A stretch of 64,000 nt of DNA from positions 32,200,914 to 32,264,913 of the forward strand of contig JARCOQ010000009.1 of NCBI GenBank assembly GCA_029207755.1. Reading direction: 5' to 3'. A program made the translations under genes and the position numbers. Shown here in pieces: positions 1-11,386 of the stretch (position 1 is the stretch's first letter; each line of letters starts with the position of its first letter). This DNA comes from Chamaea fasciata (taxonomy: Eukaryota > Chordata > Aves > Passeriformes > Sylviidae). The notes beneath the pieces were generated by a model, which saw only the letters and a program-made list of their open reading frames with translations, was not told where the DNA came from and made no database searches.

Positions 1-537
1 GAGAAGGTTCTGCCCTCGTCAGATACAGCCACAGATCTTCCTACACAGGATTCAAGATGGACTGACACACGTTGCAAAAGCAGTTTAATTAAGGAAAAAA
101 ATAAAATATTCTCCATAAACTGTAATACAAAAGAAAAATCAACACAGCCCCTAAATTTCTGATGCTGACCTTATCAAGCCAGGCTTTGTTTATTCTTCAG
201 CACATTAAAAATCCAGTTTATGCTTCAATGACTGAATCACCAGTTGTTACAAACTATCTACATCACATCCCCTCCCTGAAGTTTCTAGGAAATCCATTGC
301 ATCTGCACATGACAGGAGAATGCAAGTTTGACAACGCTGGCCAGAACAATATTCCTGCATTTTGAGCACAGGGAACAGCACACACCAACAGGGTGGCTGA
401 CCTGGTGCTGAAATGCCAAATTCCCCTCCCCTCTCACCTTACCAAAAACCCCAAATGCAGCACTGGGCTCCCAAAGCAAGGCAGGACTTGGGGCCCACAG
501 GACAGGGCAGGGGCTGTGGAGATGGGAAGGGACAAGG

Positions 538-600
538 GAGGTGGGAATGGACACGAGGAGGTGGGAGTGGACACGAGGACGTGGCAGTGGACACAGAGGA
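538..600. repeat. Short 20-bp minisatellite (about 3 copies)
   Basis: Three adjacent units of about 20 bp share the core GAGGAGGTGGGAGTGGACAC with one or two changes each. They lie inside a longer G-rich run (about 500-610). No gene is associated with it. Confidence 0.6.
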
Positions 601-2339
601 ACAGTGAGGAGACCAGCCGAGGAAAGCCACAAGGACTGCGCCCAGAGGAGATTTCAAAGTGTCTGATTTTAGCTGCATTTCTGAGCCTTGTGCACACACC
701 TTCCTAATTCCGGTGACAAGAGGCAGCACCAAAGGAGGCAAATTGAACTTGGGAATATTTGCAAAGTCACGCTGAGAATACTTCTATTAAACGTTGTGCT
801 TAAAACCGTGTCGCTTTGCTGCACATCAATACTTACACGGAGGAATTATTTAAGTACACAGCTCTGTAAGCACCTAAAGAAGTGTCCAGATAAGGAATAG
901 CTCTGCTCCTTCTCCTTCTCTTCCCACTTGTCTGAGGCACTGCAGGAACGGTGCTGCCCTCACCCTGCCACTGTAAATCACAGCAATAAAAACTCCAATT
1001 AAAACCAGAAAGGTACTTTGCTCGAGACAGTCGGGCAGGACAATCTGTCTTCTAAGGGCCTGACTTGAACACTTCATTTTTAAAAAGCAGAGCCCAAATA
1101 AAATAAGTAGGTTATTAAGCACCCAGCAGTCACTTCACATAAATGTCCATGGAGTAATTCACTGCTTTTATGAAAAAGGAAATGTTTTTAAAGCAGACTG
1201 GGAAAGGAAACAAATCCTCAGAACCAGAAGATAATACTGCCTCCAGAGAAGCCACTACAGAAACCATTCCTCTTTTTATTTTAATTCTTCACCAACTTTT
1301 AAGGTTATAAAGACAGCAGGATGAGCATGTTCAGCTCTCCAAATTCTTCAAGTTTCCCTTTGCAATGTCTGTGGAAATAAACAGACTTTTCCTCCCTTCC
1401 AGCGGAAGTTTGTGGGGCCTCTTCCATGACCATCAACAGCACAAAGACAAAAGGGTGCAAGAACTCTGCACCACCATTTCCAACAGTGAGCAGCACTAAC
1501 TGAACAGGGAACAGTCTGGTACACAAATGTTACAGTGGAATACACCCCACAGGCTGCGCTGGGCTCTACCCCAGCTATCCTAATTCAGGACAGGACCGGG
1601 AAGCAAGCAAGTCTGAGCATTTCCAGCTGTCTGCACACACCCTGTCACTGCACTGCACTATTCACCACCAGCAAGTCTCCTCCAGTTATTTCCAAAAGCA
1701 ATACCCACTCCTGCTCAGTCTACTGCAGACCCTCAGCTGCCTCTCCTTTTTAAATAAAAATAAAACTCAGCGATACTTCAATCCCAAACGCAAAGTTTGT
1801 TGACACAGCTGACAGAGTCACTGCAGAAGGCACTCCACTTCAGGGGTGCAGAAAACGTCATTAATGCTTTGCATGACCCAGACCTGAGAGAAGCCCATTC
1901 CCGGTATTCCCTGTGCTGCTGTTTCCCTCAGTGTTTTCATTTCCCTCTTGGTAAGGCCCAGCCTGCCAGGCAAACCACAGAGCATGTCTCCAAAACCTCA
2001 TGAACACCCTTTAACGCAGGAAACCGGCACTAGGAAGACAAAGGTGAAGGAAGAAAGAACAGCTCTTTGACAACCATGAATTAAAACAGCCCAGAAAGCT
2101 CACTTTGAACAGATGTACCCCAGCCTTGGGTTTCTCTGGGGATGAAATCTGAAGGTGAAAGCGGAGATTCAGTGATAGGGATCAGAGGTTACAGCTCTGA
2201 GGTGTTCCCTCCTCCTCTGGGTGCCAGGTGTGAAGCCTCTGCCTGCCACAAGCCACCCTGCCACCACAACCACTCCCTCATGGAGGAACACACCAGTGAC
2301 AGCCAGCCTGGGAAATTCAACGAGCTCTTCTCCTCCAGG

Positions 2340-2410
2340 GAGCACAGAATCGTGGAGTGGTTCCATCCTGGGTTGGAAGGGACCTTCAGGCTCATCTCTG
2401 ATGAGTTCTG
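2340..2410 (-). mobile_element. CR1 3'-end fragment
   Basis: The plus strand reads CACAGAATCGTGGAGTGG, then GGGTTGGAAGGGACCTTCAGGCTCATCT. This is the reverse complement of the CR1 3' terminus (AAGGTCCCTTCCAACCC followed by the ATTCTGTGATT-type tail). Only the last roughly 70 bp are recognisable; similarity fades to the right. Confidence 0.7.
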
Positions 2411-4431
2411 CACACGCGGTGAGCCCAGAATTTGGAAGCTGCACCTTGCAAAGGCTGGGAGCTCCGTGTCCCCACAGCTGCCTGTGCCAGGAACACGTGT
2501 CCAAGACCTCTCTGCAAGGTGCCAGGGTCTCTCTGCACCAATACAAAGCTCCTGCCCCATAACACTCGTGCTGAAAAGTGCAGCGAGACAGAGGCAGGCA
2601 AAGCTTTATCCACATCACAATTTCTGGGAAGCTCAGAGCAGAAGGGCCAAGTGCTCCCTGGGTTATTATCCCATGCCTGGGTTATTATCCAATCTTCAAA
2701 TAAACACAAGTCATTAATTCATTAGCATGACATCACATCCTGCAGGCTGAATTTCAACACATGGCCATGACAGTGGAACCATGTGAAGAAATACAGCATT
2801 CCTTAGGATTTCGAGTCTGTTTTCCAACCTTTTACCTTGGAAAGACCTAAATGGATCTCCTGGACGTGGAAAAAAGATCCCCAGGGAGTCAACAAACAAA
2901 ATGCAAAACAAGCTATGAAGTCAACCAGCATTCTGTAGAGTGGACAATTATTTTAAATATTTGCTCAATATCCAGCTACAAATAGGCAGCCTCAAAGCAC
3001 AACTACAATGTGAGGGGGGTTACAAAGTTAAGAGGTTAAAGAAGATTGTTTGCATTAAGTACAATATTAGCAAAGGAGAAAGGTCTAACAGGAAGAATCA
3101 TAAAAGGATTTTAGACTGGCAGCCACTCAATGAAGTGGCCAAGGAAAGTTCCCTGTAGACAATTATAAATGATGCTGCTCAATTCACTTGTGCCCTGATG
3201 GCCCATGAGTTAAGGAGCAGCAGTCAAAAATTAAGATAGTGAAGGAGTAGTTCATTGAGAACATCAACTCAGCTGGCCAGGCACGGAGAAGAAAACAGCT
3301 AATGGGCTTTAATGCATCAGTCTGGGGCACCAGTATCCAATATCATCCCGGCTCCTCCCTCTCCTCCCTTGGCACTGAATCAAGTTTGCAGGGCATCTCC
3401 CCACACTAGGTGGGAACCCCTCTCCTCAAAGCAGCCCATCTCCTTCCTTGGACATTCACAAACACCAACAGGACCCTGAAAAACCTGACATTTTTGGGGG
3501 GTTAGTCCTGCTCAGAGGAGGAAGTAATTTAGATTTGCCTGTGATTGTCATCTCCACAAGAGTTCTCCCAGCCACTTACACTTCCTGAAGCCGTGGCTGA
3601 ACTCTGGCATTGTCTCTCAAAAACACTGTAATTCTTGGATACAAGACACGTGGCTGGATGGGGCTGCGTCTTCTCAGCACAGACACTCATCTTCTTGCAA
3701 GGAAAAGAATTCTGAACAAACCATCAGAACTCAAATAATCCCCTTCTGATAAAAGTGCTTAGGGCCCTGTTTTTGTGTTTAAAACGGCCTTTGATAACCC
3801 ATCTATTTATGTTTTGAAAGGGAGAAAAAATGAATTAGGACATTGCACAGGCACAAAAACAAAGGCAATATCTGACAAAGAGTTTTGTTAATTTGTGGGT
3901 AATTGCTCATAACTGCAAAATAAGGTTTTTGCAGTGTTTTATGGAGAGTAGATAAGAACCCCCAGCCCATTAGGGAGTACTGCTTTTGGCAAAGGCGAGC
4001 TTCTCCCAGGGTGGAGAGCCTCCATAAAACCACGATTCCATTAAATACGGATCCTGACATCCCAAAAGTACCCGGGGAATGGGAACAACATGTTCTGTCG
4101 AGTCATTTAGCAGGGATCTTCACATGCTCCCACTCACCCTTTTCTGTCCACTCTTGCCTTGCTCACAGCTCTGCTTTGGACATCACCTCCGCCCCACTGC
4201 CTCTACTGAGCACCCCAAGCTTCAGCGCTTTGGAACACGGGTGTTCCTCTCCCTTCCTGTAAGTCTGGTTTACTTTCTTATTCCACTGAGAATGTATTCC
4301 CCACACAGCCAACATCCACGGGCCACTGGCACCCCCTGGAAGGGGCAAAGCTCACCCTGAGCTCCCCAGTCACCCACAAGTGCTGGATTTCCCCTCCCAC
4401 GTAAAGCAAGTGGGTTTTGAGCCCTGATGCA

Positions 4432-4459
4432 TCACAGAATCCCAGAATGGTTTGGGTTG
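4432..4459 (-). mobile_element. CR1 3' terminus, left part of an LTR-interrupted copy
   Basis: TCACAGAATCCCAGAATGG followed by TTTGGGTTG is the inverted CR1 tail. It stops at 4459 and resumes at 5067 with GTTGGAAGGGACCTT. Without the intervening 607 bp and one GTTG copy, the two parts form one normal CR1 end. Confidence 0.8.
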
Positions 4460-4875
4460 TGTAATGTATGTTACAAAATAATTCGTGCAAAAGAATGAAA
4501 ACTACAGCATTCGTATAACCCAAGCCAGTGACGGGGAAAAAAAAAAAAGCAGTTTGCATCAGGTGATTAGGGAAGAGAAATGCAGACACCAAGCAAGGAT
4601 AACCGGTCTCCAAAAAAATGATGATTCCAAAGGATTTCTTCGTCTGACAAGGTCCCAGCGATATGCATTCGATATGCACCGAAGATAAGACAATATTCGT
4701 GGCCAAAGATGTTTATTCCCAAACAGAATTCCAATAAGGAAATTAATTATTCACCCATTCTGGGAAACTATTCGTCAGAACGGCAGCAAGGAAAAAAAAA
4801 TACATGAATATGCTAAAAGGATAAGATCAACAGAGGAGCGAGAAGACCTCCCCCCCAACTCAGCTGAAAAAAAGG

Positions 4876-4882
4876 TATAAAA
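4876..4882 (+). promoter_or_regulatory. TATA box of the solo LTR
   Basis: TATAAAA lies in GGTATAAAACCAG, about 140 bp upstream of the LTR's AATAAA signal. It would be the core promoter of the former provirus. Whether it still drives transcription is unknown. Confidence 0.55.
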
Positions 4883-5021
4883 CCAGACCCTGGGAAAACA
4901 GGAGTGTGAACCACGGGGACTTGGAGCGATAAGAGTTCAAATCTGGTTCACCCCGTGTCGATCGCCTGGCTCGGCACTGCGCTGCTTGTGGCTTTTCCTA
5001 AAACTTACACTTTGAGTATTT

Positions 5022-5027
5022 AATAAA
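5022..5027 (+). terminator. Polyadenylation signal of the solo LTR
   Basis: AATAAA in TTTAATAAATTCTCC lies about 40 bp before the LTR end, as expected for an R/U5 boundary signal. Confidence 0.55.
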
Positions 5028-5066
5028 TTCTCCTTAATTATTAAATTGGCTAATTCGTTTATAACA

Positions 5067-5185
5067 GTTGGAAGGGACCTTAAAACTCAACCCTGCAACG
5101 GGCAGGGAACACCTTCCACTGTCCCAGGTTGCTCCAAGCTCTGTCCAACCTGGACACTCGCAGGGATCCAGGGGCAGCCATGGTT
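5067..5185 (-). mobile_element. CR1 3' end, right part of the LTR-interrupted copy
   Basis: Reads GTTGGAAGGGACCTTAAAACTC, then the typical inverted CR1 blocks CACCTTCCACTGTCCCAGG, TTGCTCCAAGCTCTGTCCAA and CAGGGATCCAGGGGCAGCCA. It continues the fragment at 4432-4459 across the LTR insertion. Similarity is lost after about 5185. Confidence 0.8.
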
Positions 5186-7779
5186 TTTATGGAGGAGAAG
5201 ACCCTGGAGTGCTCCCTCAGAGGAGGCTCTGGGAGCAGCTCACCACTGGCATGGCCAAGCAGGAACTCCGGCAGCAATCCCTTTCAAGGCACTTTCAAGA
5301 TCTTTTTCATCATCCTAACAGCAGAGCCATTTTTAAGCCGTTCAAACAGCTTTAAATTAACTTCCCTGACCAAGTTTTCCAGAGCAAAATAACCTGGCTA
5401 TGTAAAAATCCATGCCGGGACACAGAGAAGACAAAGAGCAGACCTGAGAGCGCATGAGACGCTCGATTTAGATGGAGCTGTTTCATTACTATGTAGATTC
5501 AAAGCTATTCCTGCAGTTACTGAAGCACTACCCCAGCCCTCCTAGCAAGCAAAAATCCATTTTGTGTACAAATAGGGCTTTTACAGCTTTGGCACAGTGC
5601 TCGACTGCAGAGTCAAACTTTTCAATGCCTGATAAGATTTTACTTGAAAGTGGCAGGAGAGCTCATGCCAGGAGCCCGTATGAAATGCCAGCTCAGTGGC
5701 AGAAGGTCAAAGCCTGGTATCAGGAGATTTAGTGGAAGTGTTTCCAGACAAACTTCTTAAAAGCGCTGTGCTATCTAGGGAGGCACAGATTTACACGGCT
5801 TGGAAAGCCAAGGACCAATCTTTATGACTCTTTCCCAATCGAGGGTAACTTCTTTAACACTTTACCTCACAGAAAGCACAGCAGTAGGGTCTCCTTTTCT
5901 GTCGCTGTCCAATCCTTGGGTATTTGGCTGAAGTTAAGAACAAAGAAGTGTTTAACGCCACAGTTTTTGTTTTACGAAAAAAGAGCAAATGAAAACAACA
6001 ATAACGACAAGAAAAAAACAGAAAAAAAATCAACCAAATAAAAAACACCCTTAACGACCACCCTACCCCCAGCCCCTCCCAGAACAACAAACCCTCAGGT
6101 GCAGAAGTTGCTAACGTCCTGAATAAAAACCCCAGAAGACAGACACAGACCACTGAGTTTAAAGACCAACAGCCCAAACAACTAACCCCTCCCCAGCAGT
6201 GCCTAAAACTATGGCTGGAGAAGCAGAAATTTAAACTGAACTGAAAGGCTCTGTAATCTTTACCATTTTTACAGAAGTATTAAGGGTTAAGTCGGTGTCA
6301 ACAAGGACCCTGAGCAGACGTCAAGCAGTAAGACTTTCAACATAGTGGATTTTGCCAGCTGTCACCACGTTGGGACTATAAAACCCCATCAAACCCTGAT
6401 CTGTCTGCTCAGGGTCTCCTCTTCCATCTACACAAATGCACTGTTGGATTCACTCACAACAGTGGATCTGCAAGAGCTCCTCCACCTTCCCATTAAAGCA
6501 TTCCAATTGGCTGACTCTGCCATTTTAACAAAATCAAGTATAAGACTTTAAATTCAATTAGCACAAATCTCAGCGCTCCCAACATTAAATTTGCAAGTGA
6601 CATTTAGTGGCATTCAACACACACGGAGCTAAGCTAATACACTAATGGACCAGCAAGGGAAATTGTAAAACACTCCCAATTGCAATGCTCTTTTTTAGCA
6701 AAGGAAATTCAAGGAGCAGGCTGCAGTGGACAGGAGGAGATGACAGCTATTAAAAATCCTTCTTAAGCCAAGGCTGCAAAAGCTCTCCTCTCCAGATCCA
6801 CCTGCTCAGAAAGGGGCAATTTTAAGGCTCTTTCAGTCCTTAAGACAGGATTCACCCTGGCTTTACTTCTGTTTCTTCCTACTTTTTCTGATGAAGGCTT
6901 AGACCATGCAGCCCCACTGTGTGTTGTTCCCCAGACACAGAGAGCAGGGATAAAATTCCCAAGCCTTGTCCCACACAGCTGATAAGGATGTGACAGTGCC
7001 CACAGCAGCCCAAAAAGCCAGCCCAGCAAAGCCACCTGAGGAATTCTGCTACCACACCTGTGCCTCACCCAGCTTGCTCAGGAAGCTGCCAGTTTTCTGC
7101 TGCCAGTTTTCTGCACTAGAAAAAACCCAAAGCTACTGGACTTCAGAGATTCCTTGAAGTCTTTTTGTTTCGTTTTGTTGTTTGTTTTTTTTGTTTGTTT
7201 GTTTATACCCCAACCGGCAATATGCTTTGCCTCAATTCCATTTAAACAGAAAAAGCTTCCTTCAAGCAGTTTCAAAACCAGAGAGAAAGAAGGCAGACCA
7301 GGCTGGGAAAGTCGGGGAGAAAAAACATGTTAGAGTCATGGCTCTAAGCAGAGGGAGATTTATTTAGTTGTGCACTTAAATCTAAGCAAATTAGGACAGG
7401 CAAAACCTACGGAAGATGCTTTCCCAATAAGGATTTATGAGTGGTTTTCTTTGATTATGGATGTGTAATTGGACAGCAGAGCGGGCTGCAGCAGCACACA
7501 AAGGAAACATCAACAGGACATCTGTCCCACTCTAGATTTGCTCCCCTGATTTTGATGAGTCAACTGTAAAGCCCAGCGACAGCAGTAACTGCATTTCTTT
7601 AAGAAACCTGTTAGAGTCTCCAAAATTAAGTTTTCTTTTATCTTTCCAGCTCTTCATCAAGTACTATCAAAACAAAGCTCATGGGTTACTTTCAAGAACT
7701 TTGGGGGTTTTTCTCCGCTCAACTACAACACCGTGTTTGATAAGACCAGAAACAATACAAATATCTTAGAGATGTTTAA

Positions 7780-7890
7780 ATCACAGAATCCCAGAACGGT
7801 TTGGGCTGGAAGCCACCTCAAAGAGCATCTCTTTCCACCCCACTGCCATGGGCAGAGACACTTTTCACCAAGCCCCACTACACAGTTACA
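7780..7890 (-). mobile_element. CR1 3'-end fragment
   Basis: AATCACAGAATCCCAGAACGG, then TTTGGGCTGGAAGCCACCTC and CACTGCCATGGGCAGAGACACTTTTC. This is an inverted, diverged CR1 3' end. The other blocks decay quickly to the right, so the copy is short and fairly old. Confidence 0.75.
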
Positions 7891-10152
7891 CCTGGCAGCT
7901 TATTAGGATGGATGCTCTTTTGATCCATGAAAAGCCAAAGTAACCTGCACCAAACACTGCCTCAGCTAGGCAGGTATTCAAAATAATAAAATATGACTGG
8001 GATGAAATCATCCCAAAAAGCTGGTAACTTTCACAGGTTCCTCAGTCTTCTGCATTTCCCCCAGCATTTTGGGGAAGGAGGCTGGGGGGACAGGACTTGA
8101 CAGTTAATGATGTCACACCACACACTTTGGGAATTCAAGCTGTATTAAAAGCTGGAGATTCCACGCAGAACACCGCTCTCCAAAGGGCTCCTGCCCCTCT
8201 CCATGTGCTGGTGCTCTGGGCCCAAAAAGCCTCCAATGACACCAAAATCCTTTGGAAAGCACTGACAGCATGTGGGAGCTCAGTTCGTGACCATTAGTTC
8301 CAAGAAACCTCTACAAAACCCTGGTTTTTGAGCTCATTTTCAGCTCACCTCTACTTCAGAGCACTTTTCTCCCTGTACAGTTGGGTTTGATGTGCTGCAC
8401 TTGAATCATGATTGAAATAGCATTCGGGTGCTCTGCTCCACTTCAGCAAAGAACAGCCTGGCCCTACCTGGCTGGGCAGCCTTAGAAATCCTTCCTGCCC
8501 TGCACAAATCCCTGCAAACCACCCCAGGAAACAGGGACCTGGGGTGTGTGCACCACTCCTTCATTTTTTTGATGATGCTATATGGATTTATACTATTACT
8601 CAAACAGGCCCTTTCCCCAACAAGGGTCTGGATTATTTTTGAGCCGTTTTTTGTTTTTTTCACAGGATGTCCTGCTGCCCCAATTAAAAAGCCTTTAATT
8701 CCGCAACCATTCCTTACGGCCAGGCTGAAATTGCTTTTAAACCTGAGCAAGTCCCAGGCCACCCATATTTAGTGCACCAATTAACCAACGCTGAGCGGTG
8801 CAGAGAGGCAGCAACCAGAAGAAGGAAGAATTTCTAAGTCACCATCACCCACAGTGCATGGCTCCAGTTCAAGGGAACTCAAGAATTATATAATTAAAAG
8901 CAGCACCTATTCAAGCTTGATGAGGATTGAGAGAAACAATGAGATCCATAGAAAACAACAAACCACTGTCTTTGAACCATTAACTCTGAGCAGTCAAATA
9001 ACATCCATAAGACCTCCAAGTCCTGAAAATCATCCACCTACTTGGATTTATTGAATTTGTAAATGTCACATTGGAAGCTAATTAACATGAGAGACGCTAT
9101 TCCCAGGTTGATAATGTGGAAGGAGCAAGAAGCGTAATAATTTGGGAATCACCATTTGTTGCACAGATCACAAACACAGTTTAAAGGCATCTGAGCTGAA
9201 TTTAGTTCTGCTGCACGTGCCCAAAAACTCAGAAAAATCACAGCAATCTCTCTGGATTTAGAGGGGGTTTGTCACCCATATCGTAAAAGCAGCCTTTACC
9301 TTTTGTCTGCCACCAACCAGGGGGACTGCCCTCTCTTTCCAAACTCTGAACAACATCACAAAGCTGGAGCAATTTTAACATCCACAAAATACTACCCAAA
9401 ACAAACCAGAATGCAACTCCAATACAACATCCACTCCCCAAAAGAACACGGCCGAGCCCAAACCCACGACAGCACCACTTCCACTGACTCCAGCCAGGTG
9501 TTCTGTACTGGTTCCGTGTTTCGCACTGGCTCACAGCTGGGCATGGAAGCCAACAAGAAAGCATTTTCAGCCACATGGACCCGGGAGAAGGGAGTCTGAA
9601 GGCATCGCTGCAAAGCCTGCCGTCACGCCAGGATGCACCATCAGCCAAAGTGACACGAGGACGTTCATCGACATCCCGGTGCTGCTCTGCGAGGAGAGGC
9701 TGCCTGCATCAGCAAGCCTCAGCAGCACCATGTCAATATGGCAGAGCTCCCGTTTTTTACAAATAATAATCTTTTTCTCTCTCTTCCCATCCTCTCTCCG
9801 TGTATTTATGGTGCCTTGAAGGCACCGAGGGCACTCTTTAATGAGGTTTTCACACAAGACAGAATAAATTAGAAAGCTTGATCAAAACAGGGCCTCCAGG
9901 AGGAACACGGTACAAAGACAGCCCCACGCTTTACACACCCTGAAAAATCCAAATATTGCAGCCGGGCAATCAGCAAGCCATTCCACGAGCAAACAGGGAG
10001 CACACCCTCCTGCCACGGCGCCCGTGATGGCGAGGTCTCTCCTTTCCACCCCCATTCTGCCCCCCAAGAGGGGGACAAAGCCATCACCCCCCTGCCACCC
10101 CACAAACCTCAGCAGTAACGAGGCAGCACAGCCCCAACATCACCACTACGGC

Positions 10153-10256
10153 ATGGGATGGGATGGGATGGGATGGGATGGGATGGGATGGGATGGGATG
10201 GGATGGGATGGGATGGGATGGGATGGGATGGGATGGGATGGGATGGGATGGGATGG
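10153..10256. repeat. (ATGGG)20 pentanucleotide microsatellite
   Basis: Twenty perfect copies of ATGGG run without interruption from 10153 to 10252, followed by a partial unit. Because 5 is not a multiple of 3, the plus strand has no stop in any frame across the array (a repeating MGWDG pentapeptide) and the minus strand reads SHPIP. Open frames spanning it are repeat artefacts. The purity suggests a young, length-variable array. It lies about 100 bp from the edge of the CpG island at 10.3-11.3 kb. Confidence 0.97.
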
Positions 10257-11212
10257 ATCTGCTCCCACTCACAGGAGATTCCTCCAGCTTCCTTTGGAGC
10301 AGGGAGCATCCTGCCTTCGCATCCCAGCAAGGGGGCACTGGAGCCCCCGGGCTGAGGGGATCGGGCTCACCCCCACACTGCCAGCCGAGCTAAGGGGACC
10401 AGATGTCCCCACAGAGCCTCTGGGGCGGGGAGGACCGGACCCGCCACTCCAGCAGCCTGGGGAGAAGGGGACAGACCCGAGCAGGCGGAGGGGGACAGAG
10501 TGTCTCCTGGGTCCTGGGGCTGAGGGGGCTGCAGCCCTCCGGCCGGGGCTCCGGCGCTCCCCCAGAGCCACCTGCAGCCCCCGAGCTGGGGCTCCCAGCG
10601 CTGCCCCGGCACGCCGGGCTGCAGCCCCCCGGACTGGGGAGGCAGAGCTGCCCCGGGCACAGCACCGAGCTCCCGTGGGCTCCCACGGCCGCAGCCCCCG
10701 AGCTGGGGCTCCCAGAGCTCGGCGGGGCTGAGCCGGCCGCGCCTTCCCGGAGCGCCCGGGGCCGAGGGGCCCGGATCCGCCCGTGCTGCGGGACGAAGCG
10801 CTGTCAGACCCCCGAGCCGAGCAGCCCGAAGCCCCCCTGGAGCCTCCGCTGCTGCGGGGGCCGGAGCTCCCCTCGCATCCCCCGGGGCTGCGGGGGCCGC
10901 CGCCGGGATGAGGAGCCGGAACCCCCGGGGGCGCGTCCCTGCCGGGGCGGCGGCGGCCGCGTCCCCGCTGTCACCGCCGCCGTCCCGTCCCGCCGCCACC
11001 CCCGGGCCTGCGCTGAGCCGGAGGCCGCTGGGTCGCCGCTCACTCACCGTGCGGAGCCGCGGCTCGGTGCGAGCCGGGCGGGTGCGGCCGGCGGGCGGGT
11101 CCCCGGGAGGTGCGGCGGCTCCAGCCCGCTGCCCGTGTCCCGTTTCCAGTACCCCGCTCCCGTGTCCCGTGTCCCGTGCGGCGGCCGCGGGCGGGGCGGG
11201 GGCACCGCGCGC

Positions 11213-11218
11213 CACGTG
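11213..11218. promoter_or_regulatory. CACGTG E-box
   Basis: A palindromic CACGTG in GCCACGTGACC, a USF/MYC/TFE-class binding site, lies 18 bp from the YY1 element within the CpG island. Confidence 0.45.
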
Positions 11219-11235
11219 ACCGCCGTGTCATCCCG

Positions 11236-11247
11236 GCCGCCATCTTG
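11236..11247 (-). promoter_or_regulatory. YY1-type element
   Basis: CAAGATGGCGGC on the minus strand matches the extended YY1 motif often found just inside 5' UTRs of TATA-less promoters. Its strand agrees with leftward transcription. Confidence 0.55.
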
Positions 11248-11386
11248 TGCCCGACCCTCCCTGCCGGGGGGCTTTGTGCCTCGGCGTTCCCGTTCCCATC
11301 GCTCTTCCCATTCCCGGAGGGATCCACCGGCCCCCGCTGTCAGCACGGCCTGGGGCGCGCAGGGGCAGCTCGCTGCTCGCCGTGCT

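Larger units (their letters stand above)
4460..5066 (+). mobile_element. Solo LTR of an endogenous retrovirus, inserted in CR1
   Basis: This 607-bp segment starts TGTAATG and ends TAACA, giving the TGT...ACA termini of retroviral LTRs. It is flanked by a 4-bp direct repeat GTTG (4456-4459 and 5067-5070) that occurs once in the uninterrupted CR1. It has a TATAAAA box at 4876-4882 and an AATAAA signal at 5022-5027, in the order and spacing expected for U3-R-U5 on the plus strand. No internal retroviral coding sequence lies beside it, so it is a solo LTR left by LTR-LTR recombination. A 4-bp target duplication is most typical of gammaretrovirus-like (ERV1) elements, but the family cannot be named from this alone. 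Confidence 0.82.
1..10140. other. Non-coding stretch, presumed intron or flank of leftward gene
   Basis: I see no exon in this 10-kb stretch that I can assign to a known protein. Open frames are short, unconserved in look, and not framed by convincing splice sites. It contains four small CR1 fragments, one solo LTR and T-rich or A-rich runs, for example the TTTG-rich run near 7160-7205 and A-rich sequence at 5980-6060. Because a minus-strand promoter and splice donor sit at about 11.05-11.26 kb, the most economical reading is first-intron sequence of that leftward gene. It could equally be intergenic if that transcript is short. Confidence 0.5.
11048..11260 (-). other. Predicted first exon of unidentified leftward gene
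   Basis: On the minus strand the sequence runs from the YY1 element to a consensus donor, CACG|GTGAGTGAGC, with the exon ending at 11048. The 5' limit near 11260 is inferred from motif placement, not seen. An ATG inside the YY1 motif (11243) opens a frame that stays open for 65 codons to the donor. An ATG at 11215 does the same in another frame. In such GC-rich DNA this is weak evidence, and neither peptide resembles a family I know (arginine-, alanine- and proline-rich). The exon may well be 5' UTR. No second exon was recognised to its left inside the window. Confidence 0.45.
10300..11340 (-). promoter_or_regulatory. CpG-island promoter of an unidentified leftward gene
   Basis: This is about 1 kb of very GC-rich, CpG-dense sequence, flanked by AT-richer DNA on both sides. 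Near its right end are a CACGTG E-box (11213-11218) and a YY1-type element, which on the minus strand reads CAAGATGGCGGC (11247-11236). That YY1 orientation is typical of sites just downstream of a TATA-less housekeeping start. With the minus-strand splice donor at 11048/11047, this argues for transcription leftward from about 11260. In mammals SHLD2 and GLUD1 lie on this side of MINPP1, but nothing in the sequence proves that either is the gene here. Confidence 0.65.

Noticed and set aside
1305..1526. Minus-strand open frame of about 70 codons as an exon of the leftward gene
   Set aside because: No convincing acceptor or donor at its ends and no recognisable family.
10024..10731. Open frame with MGWDG repeats as a candidate repeat protein
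   Set aside because: The peptide repeat is forced by the ATGGG microsatellite, which has no stop in any plus frame.
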